Shown: positions 26,910 through 36,582 of the stretch, piece by piece | Layout: every line of letters begins with the position of its first letter | Numbering within the stretch: position 1 is the first letter of the stretch | Source: JAAYCI01 sp964370295 | GTDB lineage: Bacteria > Bacillota > Clostridia > Oscillospirales > Ruminococcaceae | Assembly (NCBI GenBank): GCA_964370295.1 | Contig: CAYJIR010000002.1 | Location: forward strand, 1 to 64,000 | Length of the DNA: 64,000 nt | Direction: 5' to 3' | Translations under genes and position numbers: made by a program | Notes under the pieces: model-generated | Databases searched by the model: none | What the model was told of the DNA's origin: nothing | What the model saw: only the letters and a program-made list of their open reading frames with translations

Positions 26910-26937
26910 ATGCTATAAGAAAACCCCTATATGTCAA
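26910..26937 (-). promoter_or_regulatory. Probable promoter of the serine hydrolase gene
   Basis: TTGACA (26937-26932), 16-base spacer, TAGCAT (26915-26910). The -35 box overlaps the last codons of the upstream ABC exporter gene. Confidence 0.5.
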
Positions 26938-28657
26938 ATTGGCTATTGTATAAACGGGTATACAATCCCTTTTGAGACAAGAGCTGCTCATGCTTGCCTC
27001 TCTCGACAATGCGCCCGGCCTCCATCACCAAAATTTCGTCTGCATTTTGTATGGTAGAGAGACGATGGGCCACCACAAAACTGGTATGCCCTTTCATCAA
27101 ACGCTGCATGGCACGTTGTATCAACAGCTCTGTTCTCGTATCAATCGAGCTTGTAGCTTCATCTAAAATCAGCATATCGGGTTTTGCCAAAACAATTCGC
27201 GCAATACACAACAACTGTTTTTCTCCCGCCGAAAGGCCTTCGCCGCCCGCTTTTAAAACCGTGTCATACCCTTGTGGCATACGGCTAATAAATCCGTGTG
27301 CCAACGCTTGTTTTGCCGCTTCTATCACCTCGTCTTCACCGGCGTTGGGCACTGCATAGGCAATGTTTTCGCGCACACTTGCCTGTTTAAGCCAGCTGTC
27401 TTGCAAAACCATACCATACATTTTTCGTAACGCCGCACGCTGTAAAGTGGTGATGTTATGGCCATCCACTCGTATTTCTCCTGCATTTGGTTCATAAAAT
27501 CGCATCAACAAATTAATTAAAGTGGTTTTTCCGCATCCTGTTGGCCCCACAAGGGCAATCAGCTTGCCCGGCTGTGCCGAAAAATCTAGGCTCTGCAACA
27601 GGGGACGACCAGGTACATAAGAAAAACAAAGCCCATTGGCCTGCACATCCCCTTCTGCCCATTTTGGTGCTAGAGCATCTGCCTTATCCTCTTCCACAGG
27701 CAGATGTATTAGCTCGAACAAACGCTCTGCACCGGCCAAAGCCGTTTGCAGCTGAGTAAGCACTGCCGTCACTTCATTAAAAGGTTTTGTGTATTGATTG
27801 GCATAATTTAAAAAAACCGATAGCCCTCCTACGGTGATGCCACCGACCATTGCATAAAGCCCCCCCAATACTGCCACCGCCGCAAACACTAAAGCATTCA
27901 CAAAACGGGTGCCGGGGTTGATAACACTGGAATAAAAAATAGCCTTTTGATACTGCTGGGCATATTTTTGGTTGTGGTTTTCAAATTGATCTAGCGCTAC
28001 ATTCTCATAGCCAAAATCTTGCACCACACCCAGTTCGTGTATCATTTCCCCCACATAGGCCGACACCGCGCCTTGCTCCTTCGTCATGCTGCGAAAAAAG
28101 CGCGCCGTGCGTCTACCAACAAACTGTGCATACAAAATGGATAAGGGTGTTGCAAAAACCACCACAAGAGCAATAATCCAGTTGAGAATAAACATCACGA
28201 CCAAAGTGGTTATGATGGTAACCACTCCGGGAAAAAACTGAGAAATCCCTTGTAAAAGGCCTTCTGCCAGGGCGTCAGCATCGTTCACAAGGCGGCTTGC
28301 TACGTCACCTTTTTTTCGTTTGTCCAGCTGGCAAAGTGGCACCTTACCCAATTTTTCAAAAGCTTTTATACGTATATCTAAGGCCACATCGGCAGAAAGC
28401 CGACGTGCCTGTGCCTGCATGACCCACTGGGCTGCCCCCCCTAAAACAGCAGAGAAAGCCGCCCCCAGCAAAAAGGGAACCATTTCTTTAAAAGCCACCA
28501 TACCACGACCCACAATAAGGTTAATGGCCTCACCCAAAAGCACCGGCACAAACAAAAATAACAACACCTGTACCAATGCCAAGAGCACTGTTACCAAAAG
28601 GCGTGCACGATACACATACACATGCTTTAGTATTTCGCGCAGTATTTCTCTTTTCAT
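26927..28657 (-). CDS. ABC exporter half-transporter, catalytically competent subunit
   Basis: A 576-residue fusion of a six-helix membrane domain (about 1-320) and an ATPase domain. Walker A is GPTGCGKTT, the signature LSAGEKQ is slightly degenerate, Walker B is LILDEATSSID with the catalytic glutamate, and the switch is VAHRLST. With the gene upstream it forms an asymmetric heterodimer: this subunit gives the intact Walker site and the partner gives the canonical LSGGQ. The transport substrate is unknown; family members export drugs, lipids or peptides. Confidence 0.9.
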   Translation of the reverse strand: MKREILREILKHVYVYRARLLVTVLLALVQVLLFLFVPVLLGEAINLIVGRGMVAFKEMVPFLLGAAFSAVLGGAAQWVMQAQARRLSADVALDIRIKAFEKLGKVPLCQLDKRKKGDVASRLVNDADALAEGLLQGISQFFPGVVTIITTLVVMFILNWIIALVVVFATPLSILYAQFVGRRTARFFRSMTKEQGAVSAYVGEMIHELGVVQDFGYENVALDQFENHNQKYAQQYQKAIFYSSVINPGTRFVNALVFAAVAVLGGLYAMVGGITVGGLSVFLNYANQYTKPFNEVTAVLTQLQTALAGAERLFELIHLPVEEDKADALAPKWAEGDVQANGLCFSYVPGRPLLQSLDFSAQPGKLIALVGPTGCGKTTLINLLMRFYEPNAGEIRVDGHNITTLQRAALRKMYGMVLQDSWLKQASVRENIAYAVPNAGEDEVIEAAKQALAHGFISRMPQGYDTVLKAGGEGLSAGEKQLLCIARIVLAKPDMLILDEATSSIDTRTELLIQRAMQRLMKGHTSFVVAHRLSTIQNADEILVMEAGRIVERGKHEQLLSQKGLYTRLYNSQFDI

Positions 28658-28704
28658 GTTTCACCTCTTTTCAAAACCCCGCTGGAATCCCCTTGTAAAA
28701 CAGA

Positions 28705-30432
28705 TTAGTTTGACACGCCTTGAGAATTGCAAATTTCTGAATATAACGTACTTTTTCCTCGCAGCTCGTCATGGGTTCCTTTTGCCACGATACGGCCGTC
28801 GTCCATCACAAAAACCATATCGCATGCTCGCACCGTGGCAACACGTTGGCCAACAATGAAAGTGGTTAAATCTTTTTCTGATTTGGTTTTCCACGCCTTT
28901 AATGCCATGCGCAAAGCCGATTCTGTGGCATAGTCCAGCGCCGAAGATGCATCATCCAGCACCAATATATCAGGCTTTCTCACCAGTGCACGTGCAATAA
29001 GCAAGCGTTGCTTTTGCCCGCCGGAAAGCCCCCCTCCCCGCTCGCCAAGAACACTGTCTAGCCCACCTTCACGTGCACGCACAAACTCGGCCGCTTGTGC
29101 TGCTTGCAAAGCTTCCCAAAGCTCGTCCTGCCCTGCCTTAGGATTGGAAAGCAACAAATTATGCCGTATGCTTCCCGACACAAGACCCGCCCCCTGCATC
29201 ACCACACCGAAATGACTACGCAGTTGCTGTAAATTATAGTGACGAACATCTTCTCCACACAGTTCTATTTTGCCTTCGTTTGCATCAAAATGACGCAAAA
29301 GCAGGTGAATTAAGGTACTTTTTCCACATCCTGTGCCCCCAATAACGCCCACACTTTGCCCCGGCCAAACAGAAAAATCCACATCGTTAATCGCATTGTC
29401 TGCTGTTTCAAAATAACGAAAGCTGACATGCCTAAAAGAAAAAGAAGCTTCTCCATCCTTTTGTTTTGCCCCCACACCGCTTACAATGTTTGGGCGTTCT
29501 TGCAAAAGCACCTCCACTCGTTTGGCACTGGCCAAAGCCCTGGTGAACAGCACCAATAAATTTGTAGCCATTAACAAGGCCACCAATATTTGCATCATAT
29601 AATTAACCAACGCAATAATATCGCCCGTCATCATACCACCTGCATTCACCGCTTGCGCACCAAACCACACCACCGCTACAATGGCTAAATTGGCCAAAAC
29701 ACCGGCTGCAGGCGTCATCATGGCCGAAATACGCCCTGTTTGCACCAGAATCCGGCTCATGGTCCCTGCGCTCTCCTCAAATTGTGCTTGCTCAGTGTCT
29801 TGCCTTGAAAATGCACGTATCACACGCACACCCTCTAAATTCTCCTGTGCCAAACGGAACAATTCGTCTTGTCCTTTTTGAATATCTCCATAGTTATCCA
29901 ATGTTTTTCTCATTATCCACACTAAAATAATTGATATAAGGAAAGAGACAAACAGATATACCAAACCCGCATAAAAGTTGATAAACATAGACATCACAAT
30001 GGCACCCACCGTTAAAAAAGGCACACGTGGGGCCAAGCGCATAAACATATTCAGCGCTGCTTGTATTTGATTTACGTCGTTTGTAACACAGGTAGAAAGC
30101 TTGCCTCGCCCCATGTTTTCCACCTGTCCTTGCGAAAGTTTCATAGCATGAGAAAATACATGTTTGCGTATTTGAGCCCCATATTTCGCACTTACCGCCG
30201 CCGAATAATACTGGCAAACTAAAGCGAACACACCACCCAATGCCGCAAGCAGCACCATGATAGCTCCCCTGCTTAACACGTAGCTTGCATCGCCATTGGC
30301 AACTCCAACGTCGATAATGTTTGCCGTTAGCAGAGGCACAAGCAACTCTAAAACTGCTTCCAGCCATTTAAACAAAGGACCCAACCACAAGGCTTTACCC
30401 TGTTTTCTTAGCTGCTGTTTAAGGTAACCCAT
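28705..30432 (-). CDS. ABC exporter half-transporter, degenerate-site subunit
   Basis: A 575-residue membrane plus ATPase fusion. Walker A is GGTGCGKST and the signature LSGGQKQ is canonical. Walker B is followed by aspartate (LVLDDASSALD) in place of the catalytic glutamate, and the switch histidine is replaced by glutamine (VGQRVAT). These changes are the hallmark of the non-hydrolysing site in heterodimeric exporters such as TM287/288. The gene ends 47 bases before its partner. Confidence 0.9.
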   Translation of the reverse strand: MGYLKQQLRKQGKALWLGPLFKWLEAVLELLVPLLTANIIDVGVANGDASYVLSRGAIMVLLAALGGVFALVCQYYSAAVSAKYGAQIRKHVFSHAMKLSQGQVENMGRGKLSTCVTNDVNQIQAALNMFMRLAPRVPFLTVGAIVMSMFINFYAGLVYLFVSFLISIILVWIMRKTLDNYGDIQKGQDELFRLAQENLEGVRVIRAFSRQDTEQAQFEESAGTMSRILVQTGRISAMMTPAAGVLANLAIVAVVWFGAQAVNAGGMMTGDIIALVNYMMQILVALLMATNLLVLFTRALASAKRVEVLLQERPNIVSGVGAKQKDGEASFSFRHVSFRYFETADNAINDVDFSVWPGQSVGVIGGTGCGKSTLIHLLLRHFDANEGKIELCGEDVRHYNLQQLRSHFGVVMQGAGLVSGSIRHNLLLSNPKAGQDELWEALQAAQAAEFVRAREGGLDSVLGERGGGLSGGQKQRLLIARALVRKPDILVLDDASSALDYATESALRMALKAWKTKSEKDLTTFIVGQRVATVRACDMVFVMDDGRIVAKGTHDELRGKSTLYSEICNSQGVSN

Positions 30433-30480
30433 TCCCTGTATCCCATCCTATTTCCGTTTTCATCCTGTAAAACGAAACCA

Positions 30481-30957
30481 TCACTTATGGTAAGGGCTGT
30501 TACTCCTTAACATAAATGCACGGTACACTTGCTCTGTCAGCACAAGACGCGCCAACTGGTGTGGAAAAGTCATTTCGGAAAGAGATAAGAGCATATCTGC
30601 CCTGTTCTTTACACTGTTGGCAAGGCCGTGGGAAGAACCAATCGCCAAAGCCACCTGTCCCGATAGCGATGCATCACAAAGCCACTTTGAAAAATCCACA
30701 CTGCCCATTGGTCGGCCTTCTATACACAAGGCAGCCAAACGTGCTTGTTTTGGCACGGCCGCCAAAATACGTTCCCCTTCTTTTTCCAAGGTTTGTCTTA
30801 TTAAGGTTTCCGACATCTGTTTTTCACGCATGACAACCTCTGCCACCTCTACCACTTTAAACTGGCACAAAGGACGCAGGCGCTTTTCATAGTCTTCTAC
30901 CACTTTTGCATACACACTAGATAATTTTCCAACACAGATAAGTGTAATCTTTTGCAT
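30481..30957 (-). CDS. rlmH: 23S rRNA (pseudouridine1915-N3) methyltransferase RlmH
   Basis: SPOUT-family methyltransferase acting on the 50S subunit, 158 residues. It begins MQKITLICVGKL and ends in the conserved LVLTEQVYRAFMLRSNSPYHK; the cofactor knot has AIGSSHGL. ATG 30957 is chosen because GGGGAGA lies upstream, inside the end of the preceding gene. The common order walJ-rlmH supports it. Confidence 0.95.
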   Translation of the reverse strand: MQKITLICVGKLSSVYAKVVEDYEKRLRPLCQFKVVEVAEVVMREKQMSETLIRQTLEKEGERILAAVPKQARLAALCIEGRPMGSVDFSKWLCDASLSGQVALAIGSSHGLANSVKNRADMLLSLSEMTFPHQLARLVLTEQVYRAFMLRSNSPYHK

Positions 30958-30961
30958 TCTT

Positions 30962-31765
30962 CTATTTCTCCCCAAACGACATCCAACGGCCTATATCCAA
31001 GCGTGGCGCGATTTGAATGTCACAATCGGATGGGCAGGCATATCCGCTTTGTAAAAAAGCCAGTTCCAAGCTTGTTCTTACGCACTCGGGGCAATTATTA
31101 TCGGCACTGAGATGGCAAAACACCAATTTACGACAGCCACCCACCACCAAGGCCGCTGCCGCCGCCGCACTATCTCGGTTGCAAAGATGCCCATTGTTCG
31201 AGCGAATTCTCTGTTTTAAATAAACCGGGTAAGGGCCGTTTTTAATCATAAATTCATCATAATTCGCCTCTAATGCCACAAGTTGCGCCTTTTGAAGCCA
31301 CAAGAACTGGCTTTCTTCCAATATACCAATGTCAGTGACTATGGCCATGCAGGCCCCTTTTGGGGTTTGTATAAAAAACCCCATACAATCGGCCGCATCG
31401 TGTAAGACGGAAAATGCATGCACACAAAATCCTTCCAACGATACGCAGTCGCCCTCTTGTATGGCGCTGGTTTTTGTCGAAGAATCAATTTGTTGCTTTT
31501 GTCTTAAAGCTTCTAGTGTTGCTTCAGACGATACAAGTGGTACCTTGTTTTTTCGTGTGAACACACCAACACCTTTTACATGGTCGATGTGCTCATGGGT
31601 AATCAACAGCCCACACAAATTTTCCTGTGATAAACCAATCTCCTGTATTCTTTGTGTAAGTGCGCGGCAAGAAAGTCCTGCATCAACAAGTAAAAATTTT
31701 CCGTTTTCTTCCACTACAGCTGCGTTGCCCGAAGAACCACTGCACAGGGTTATAAAACGCGCCAT
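30962..31765 (-). CDS. MBL-fold metallo-hydrolase, WalJ/YycJ-like
   Basis: A 267-residue metallo-beta-lactamase-fold phosphodiesterase. The metal motif is THEHIDH near residue 56-62, with the N-terminal LCSGSSGNA typical of YycJ/WalJ. In Bacillus this protein is linked to cell-wall regulation and DNA-replication coordination. ATG 31765 is chosen by alignment to the family start and a GGTGA site 7 bases upstream. The short upstream ORF ends in TAATG overlapping this start. Confidence 0.88.
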   Translation of the reverse strand: MARFITLCSGSSGNAAVVEENGKFLLVDAGLSCRALTQRIQEIGLSQENLCGLLITHEHIDHVKGVGVFTRKNKVPLVSSEATLEALRQKQQIDSSTKTSAIQEGDCVSLEGFCVHAFSVLHDAADCMGFFIQTPKGACMAIVTDIGILEESQFLWLQKAQLVALEANYDEFMIKNGPYPVYLKQRIRSNNGHLCNRDSAAAAAALVVGGCRKLVFCHLSADNNCPECVRTSLELAFLQSGYACPSDCDIQIAPRLDIGRWMSFGEK

Positions 31766-31893
31766 TAGGAATTCACCGTACCAAACGAAAACAAACTTTG
31801 GCCTTCCTTTATCATGCAAAAATCATTTATGGTTGGTGACCCCATTTTCCCTCCAACACAAACACAACTTTTATATGGTACCCGTTCTTTCAT
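31765..31893 (-). CDS. Possible 42-residue small protein coupled to the WalJ-like gene
   Basis: ATG 31893 is preceded by GAAGAGGT at suitable spacing. The frame runs 42 codons and its TAA overlaps the next ATG as TAATG, the arrangement of translational coupling. The peptide has three cysteines and ends in FSFGTVNS. I do not recognise it. It could instead be a leader ORF or chance. Confidence 0.35.
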   Translation of the reverse strand: MKERVPYKSCVCVGGKMGSPTINDFCMIKEGQSLFSFGTVNS

Positions 31894-32127
31894 AAATAAT
31901 ACCTCTTCACTATAGAGGACTTCTTTGCAATATACGATCCTACACTGCTTTCCATCTTGTCTTTCCCCAAGGCTTTTTCCATCAAACCACAAGAACCCTT
32001 GTGCTTTAGGCAATATTCGCCGCCCATCAGCCGCCCTATTTTCTGTAAACCACTATAAAAATTAAACATTTTTTAATTTTTGTTCCACAGCACATGTTTC
32101 ATTCACTGTGTTTTATGAAATAAACAA

Positions 32128-32165
32128 AAAACGGCTGGGACGGCTTTGCGCTCCCACCGTTTTTA
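32128..32165 (-). terminator. Intrinsic terminator after murA
   Basis: Hairpin 32128-32163 with arms pairing AAACGG-TGGGA and TCCCA-CCGTTT, flanked by A and T runs, so it could work on both strands. It lies just after the murA stop. Confidence 0.75.
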
Positions 32166-32179
32166 TTCTAAGTTAATAG

Positions 32180-33463
32180 CTAAAAAGCCTGTTGCAATGA
32201 ACTTTCCGGCGTTCCACTGCTACGAATATCAGCTCCAAGCCCCTGCAATTTTCCAATCAAGTTTTCGTATCCGCGTTCTATATGTCCTATCTCTTCTACC
32301 TCGCTGATTCCACCGGCCGCCAAAGCCGCCATAACAAGCGCACAGCCCGCACGCAAATCCGACGCACACACCGGAGCCCCTTGCAACTCTGCCACGCCTT
32401 CCACCACTGCCACACGTCCATCCACTTGAATGTTTGCACCCATGCGGGCCAGCTCGTCCACGTAGCGAAAACGGTTGTCCCAAATAGCCTCTGTAACAAT
32501 AGAGGTTCCCTCTGCCAAGCTTAAAAGCGCCGTCATAAGCGGTTGCATATCTGTGGGAAAGCCCGGATGAGGCATGGTTTTGATGTTGGTAGCACGCAAA
32601 ATTCCGCTTGACCTAACACGCACAGCCTCGTCGTGTTCTTCCACTATAGCACCGGCCCGCTCTAACTTTGCCGTGATTGGCTCTAAATGTTTTGGAATGA
32701 TATTTTTCACCAATACATCCCCGTTTGTAATCGCTGCCGCCACCATAAAACTGCCGGCCTCTATTTGGTCGGGGATGATGCTGTAGGTGCCGCCAAACAT
32801 TTTTTCTACACCACGCACTTTTATCACATCGGTGCCTGCGCCACGCACATCGGCCCCCATCGTGTTCAAAAAGTTTGCCACATCTACAATATGTGGCTCT
32901 TTTGCCACATTTTCCAACACTGTCAGCCCTTTGGCACGCACAGAAGCCAACATGGCATTGATGGTAGCGCCCACGCTTACCGTATCAAAAAACACATGAC
33001 AACCCAAAAGTTTATCGGCTGTTACATGCACCACACCTTTTTCCATATACTCTTCGGCCCCAAGGGCTGTAAACGCTTTTAGGTGTTGGTCTATTGGGCG
33101 CGGGCCCAAATCGCAACCACCCGGCATGGCGGCGGCCGCCTGGCCAAAACGCCCCAAAAGCGCACCCAAAAAATAATACGATGCACGCATTTTTCTGGAA
33201 AAATCTTCCGGAACAGTGGTTGTGCTTAAATGGCTTGTATCTATTTCTACCGTAGCGTGGTTTATCACGCGCACCCTTGCACCCATCGCACGCAAAATTT
33301 GTGTGGATGCATACACATCGCTAATAGAAGGTAAGTTCTCTATAATGCATTTACCTTGGGCTAGAACTGTGGCCGGCAAAATGGCAACCGCCGCATTTTT
33401 TGCACCGCTAATATTCACCTCTCCCCGAAGTGAGCGTCCGCCGCAAATGACGTATTTTTCCAA
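32180..33463 (-). CDS. murA: UDP-N-acetylglucosamine 1-carboxyvinyltransferase
   Basis: First committed step of peptidoglycan synthesis, 427 residues. The N-terminal NISGAKNAAVAILPA and the PEP-reactive cysteine loop PGGCDLGPRP near residue 115 are diagnostic. The start is TTG 33463 behind GGAGGAATTATAA. It follows the M23 peptidase gene, a cell-wall neighbour, but has its own promoter. Confidence 0.95.
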   Translation of the reverse strand: MEKYVICGGRSLRGEVNISGAKNAAVAILPATVLAQGKCIIENLPSISDVYASTQILRAMGARVRVINHATVEIDTSHLSTTTVPEDFSRKMRASYYFLGALLGRFGQAAAAMPGGCDLGPRPIDQHLKAFTALGAEEYMEKGVVHVTADKLLGCHVFFDTVSVGATINAMLASVRAKGLTVLENVAKEPHIVDVANFLNTMGADVRGAGTDVIKVRGVEKMFGGTYSIIPDQIEAGSFMVAAAITNGDVLVKNIIPKHLEPITAKLERAGAIVEEHDEAVRVRSSGILRATNIKTMPHPGFPTDMQPLMTALLSLAEGTSIVTEAIWDNRFRYVDELARMGANIQVDGRVAVVEGVAELQGAPVCASDLRAGCALVMAALAAGGISEVEEIGHIERGYENLIGKLQGLGADIRSSGTPESSLQQAF

Positions 33464-33552
33464 ATTATAATTCCTCCGAATTTAAAAGAGATCATTGTAC
33501 TCCCACATAATCCCTTGGCATGTTTTTCCTCAACTATAAAAACATCGTTTAC

Positions 33553-33581
33553 AGTATAGCATGTTTTAAAGAGCTTGAGAA
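33553..33581 (-). promoter_or_regulatory. Probable sigma-A promoter of murA
   Basis: TTCTCA (33581-33576), 17-base spacer, TATACT (33558-33553), about 90 bases before the TTG start. Confidence 0.5.
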
Positions 33582-33731
33582 CTATATTCCTCCAAATAAA
33601 TGTTTACAATTTGGAAATAAAAAATTTATGATTGTTTTCTGCCTCAGCAATTCTATAAATAGTTCTATTATCTGCTTTGCAACCCTCTGGTTAGAGGTTA
33701 CAAAAAACACAACAGATAAAACGCATACTTC

Positions 33732-33772
33732 TCGATATAAAAATCAGATACGCGATTTAATTTTTATATCGA
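33732..33772. promoter_or_regulatory. 13-bp perfect inverted repeat, operator or weak terminator
   Basis: Arms TCGATATAAAAAT (33732-33744) and its complement (33760-33772) around a 15-base loop. It lies about 80 bases after the M23 gene stop. No T run follows on the minus strand. Confidence 0.4.
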
Positions 33773-33854
33773 AAAACAACAAACAAGGTGCCCGCCAGGA
33801 GGCAAGACCCGTATAGCGACATATGTTTGCGCATTGCAACGAAAACCCTATTTA

Positions 33855-36249
33855 TTAAAATCCGTTTGGCGCCACCACATAGTCATCAGGGTTAAGCAGT
33901 GCGCCGTCTTGCGTTTGGAACTCTAAATGTAGATGGGCACCAAACGAAAATCCTGTATTGCCCACATTGGCTATCAGCTCGTTTTGTAGCACCTGCTGTC
34001 CTTCTGTCACATGCAAGAAGGAATTGTGTGCATACAATGTGCGCAAGCCGTCCGGATGGTCTATCACCACATAATTACCATAACTATCATGCCAACCGGC
34101 CGTTGTTACCACACCGGCATTAGACGCATACACAGGCGTGCCCTCAGGTGCGTTGATGTCTCGCCCTCGGTGCGATTGCCCCGGTCCACCACCACGGCTT
34201 GAATACAAATAATCTGGCACGGGCCACGTATACACAGGACTGAACTCACGCACTTCCCTGCTTGTAACATCCACAGTACCTATCTGCACAATTTCCGGCA
34301 CCGGTTCCTGCACCACTGTGGTTAAATCATTCAAGCGAATTCTGTCTATAAGTTCTCCATCGATATAGATAAGCTCGTCTTGCACCTCTTGCACACCTTC
34401 TACGCCGGTTTGCACCACACCACGGAACCCTTGTGGCTTATCGTCCGCAGGCTGTTCTTCCACAGGAAACGGTAGGCTTTCGGTATATACATCCCGAGCA
34501 ATGGTTTGCACTTGCAAAAATGGCTGCGCCCGCTCAATAAGTAGCTCTATTCCCGTTTCCGGCACAAAATCATAATCTGCTTCTTCAAATTCCGGGTTGC
34601 GTAAAATTAAAGTTTCGAACAAAAGGTTGTACCTGGACGCAACCTCACCCAAGCTTTCTCCCTCTTGCACAATATGTGTTTTTTCCTCCTGCACCGTTCT
34701 ATCCAGCTCGGTTTGCAGCTCGTCAAAGCTTTTCAAACCCACATCCAAAAACACCTCTCCCGCACTTGGGTCACATTCCACTTGATTCACAAAAGCCACT
34801 TCGGCATCCGCGGGAACCTGCTGTGCAAAGTCACTGATAATGTCATCTAAATATTCTTTTAGTTCGTCTCCATCTTGCGTAATGGCAATTAGCTCGTTGT
34901 TCATATAAAGACCTGTTGCCTCTACAACATCGGCTGTGCCACTACGCAACATGGCATTAACCAGTTGATCTTGTGTTGTAAAGCTATTCGTGCTTGCCAA
35001 TTCCAACGTGGAGTCGAACTGCCAGTCTTCCATGTTTTGATCGCCTGCCAAGCTTAATCGGCCACGAAGAATGGCTTTTGCTTCCTCCAACACGGTTTCG
35101 TTTTCAATATAGCCTATGGTTTCTCCCTGCACGCTCACTTCTAAACCATATTGAGTGCTTACCACCGAAGATACCAAAAACACCAATAAAACAACGGCAA
35201 CCACCGGTGAAAAAATACTGATTAAATTCTCAATTAAATGCCCATGGCTTTGCACGCCAGTTTTAAAATAGGACAAGGCTGCTTTTATTGGGCTACCACC
35301 TGTCTTGCTGCGCTCATCTCTCACCACAGTGCGCATGTTTACAATGCCTGCTTTTAAACGCACAAATGGCTCTGACACATTGCGTAAAAGCTCTATAGCA
35401 AACCGCTTTACTCCACGTAGGGCATTGCGCCATACCCAAATCCCCAATTGGCTTCCAACCAAACCTACATCTCGCATGATGCGCAAAAACCAGCGTATAC
35501 GACATTCGGCTGCGAAGCCAAGAAAATAAAACCAAGCGCCCAAAACATACGCCGGTGTTTTGATCTTTTTCGTTTTTTTCTTCTTTCCTTTTTGCTTGCC
35601 TGCCGATATTTTATTTTTTTGCAGCTGTTCTTTATTTTTCGATTTGTCTTTTTTTTCTTTGGCGTCCTCTTTGGTTTCCTCTTTGGTTTCCTCTTTGGTT
35701 TCCTCTTTGGTTTCCTCTTTGGTTTCCTCTTNNNNNNNNNNNNNNNNNNNNNNNNNNNNNNNNNNNNNNNNNNNNNNNNNNNNNNNNNNNNNNNNNNNNN
35801 NNNNNNNNNNNNNNNNNNNNNNNNNNNNNNNTAACTTCAGAAACCTTCTTATCGCTTGGTATATTTTCTTGCGGTGTACCCAGCACATCCAAGCTTTTAC
35901 TATGTGGTGTATGTAAATCTTCCCCTAAGGAAACATCTTGTATATTTGTAGCTTCCGGAAATGATTGTACGCTTCTATTTTGTAGCGATTGCATCGCTTC
36001 TCGTTTCACACGGGCCAATTCCCGGGCAGCATCCGCCACACTTTTTGCCTCTTGCAAACGCATATCTGCAGCATCTTTTATATCCCCCATATTTTCTGCC
36101 TCATGTATATTTTTCATAGCAGAAAAAGCCTCGGACTGTGCGTTCGAAGCGGGTTTTATATTCTCCTGCTCTAATGGCAGGCCATCTGTATCATGTAGCG
36201 GCGCCTGTGCCCGCTTTTCTTGTAAATTATGTTCTTCTTTCGAGTTCAA
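33855..36249 (-). CDS. LysM-G5-M23 cell-wall endopeptidase, interrupted by an assembly gap
   Basis: A membrane-anchored murein endopeptidase. The part after the gap shows EETK repeats, a lysine-rich cytoplasmic stretch, a membrane segment (FSPVVAVVLLVFLVSSVV), a LysM domain (HIVQEGESLGEVASRYN), a G5-like region, and a C-terminal M23 domain with HRGRD and GAHLHLE zinc motifs, both intact. The part before the gap is about 139 residues, acidic and alanine-rich, starting at TTG 36249 behind GGAGATGAGGA. The two parts are in different frames across the 100 Ns, but the N count is a placeholder, so one continuous gene is the best reading. The true length of the repeat is unknown. Confidence 0.8.
35667..35731 (-). 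repeat. 12-bp tandem repeat encoding EETK
   Basis: At least five copies of a 12-base unit (CTTTGGTTTCCT on the plus strand) run up to the assembly gap, which probably arose from this repeat. Confidence 0.85.
35732..35831. other. Assembly gap of 100 Ns
   Basis: Exactly 100 N characters inside the EETK-coding repeat, likely a placeholder of unknown true size. Confidence 0.98.
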
Positions 36250-36320
36250 TCCTCATCTCCAAAATATACCAAGCGCTACTTTTAAAAACCGTCATGGAAG
36301 CAAAAGATCAACCATCATCT

Positions 36321-36577
36321 AAATTGATGTGCACTGGGCAAACCAAAAACGACATATACAAATTTGAAATTTTCGGTTTGAAAAGTGTAAGGTTTTCCCA
36401 TTCTTCACACAAAAATCTTGCACTTTCGTTTTCGCCTTTTCATTTAAGGGACAAAAACACCGTGGATAGCATCCTATTATACCCCATAAAAATGCCAATT
36501 TAAGCCCTTTTATGGCCACGCATATTGCCATGAAACCAAATGAACCCCACAGAGGTTTATTCAGCAGGCATTAATTA
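36321..36577 (-). repeat. Palindromic intergenic element, diverged near-full copy
   Basis: Same orientation and block order as the 53.2 kb copy: terminal GTGCACTGGGCAAACC, GACATATACAAA, ATCTTGCACTT, GTTTTCGCCTTTTCATTTAAG, ACCCCATAAAA, AATGAACCCC and the terminus CAGCAGGCATTAATTA. It ends 5 bases before the rluA-type gene stop. Confidence 0.85.
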
Positions 36578-36582
36578 TTATA

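Larger units (their letters stand above)
33464..33854. other. AT-rich intergenic stretch between the M23 peptidase gene and murA
   Basis: 391 bases with no credible gene. It contains the murA promoter and a 13-bp perfect inverted repeat at 33732-33772. The 98-codon plus-strand frame at 33520-33816 lacks a ribosome site and family resemblance. Confidence 0.6.

Noticed and set aside
26709..26926. 6S RNA-like ncRNA in the serine hydrolase leader
   Set aside because: A closing TTGTCC/GGACAA pairing and a hairpin exist, but the two strands of the supposed central bubble differ strongly in length and the order of elements does not fit 6S RNA.
33520..33816. 98-codon plus-strand frame in the AT-rich gap
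   Set aside because: No ribosome site, no family resemblance, and it runs antisense across the murA promoter and a palindrome.
35448..35916. Plus-strand frames through the N gap
   Set aside because: They are antisense shadows of the EETK repeat with the N run read as open frame.
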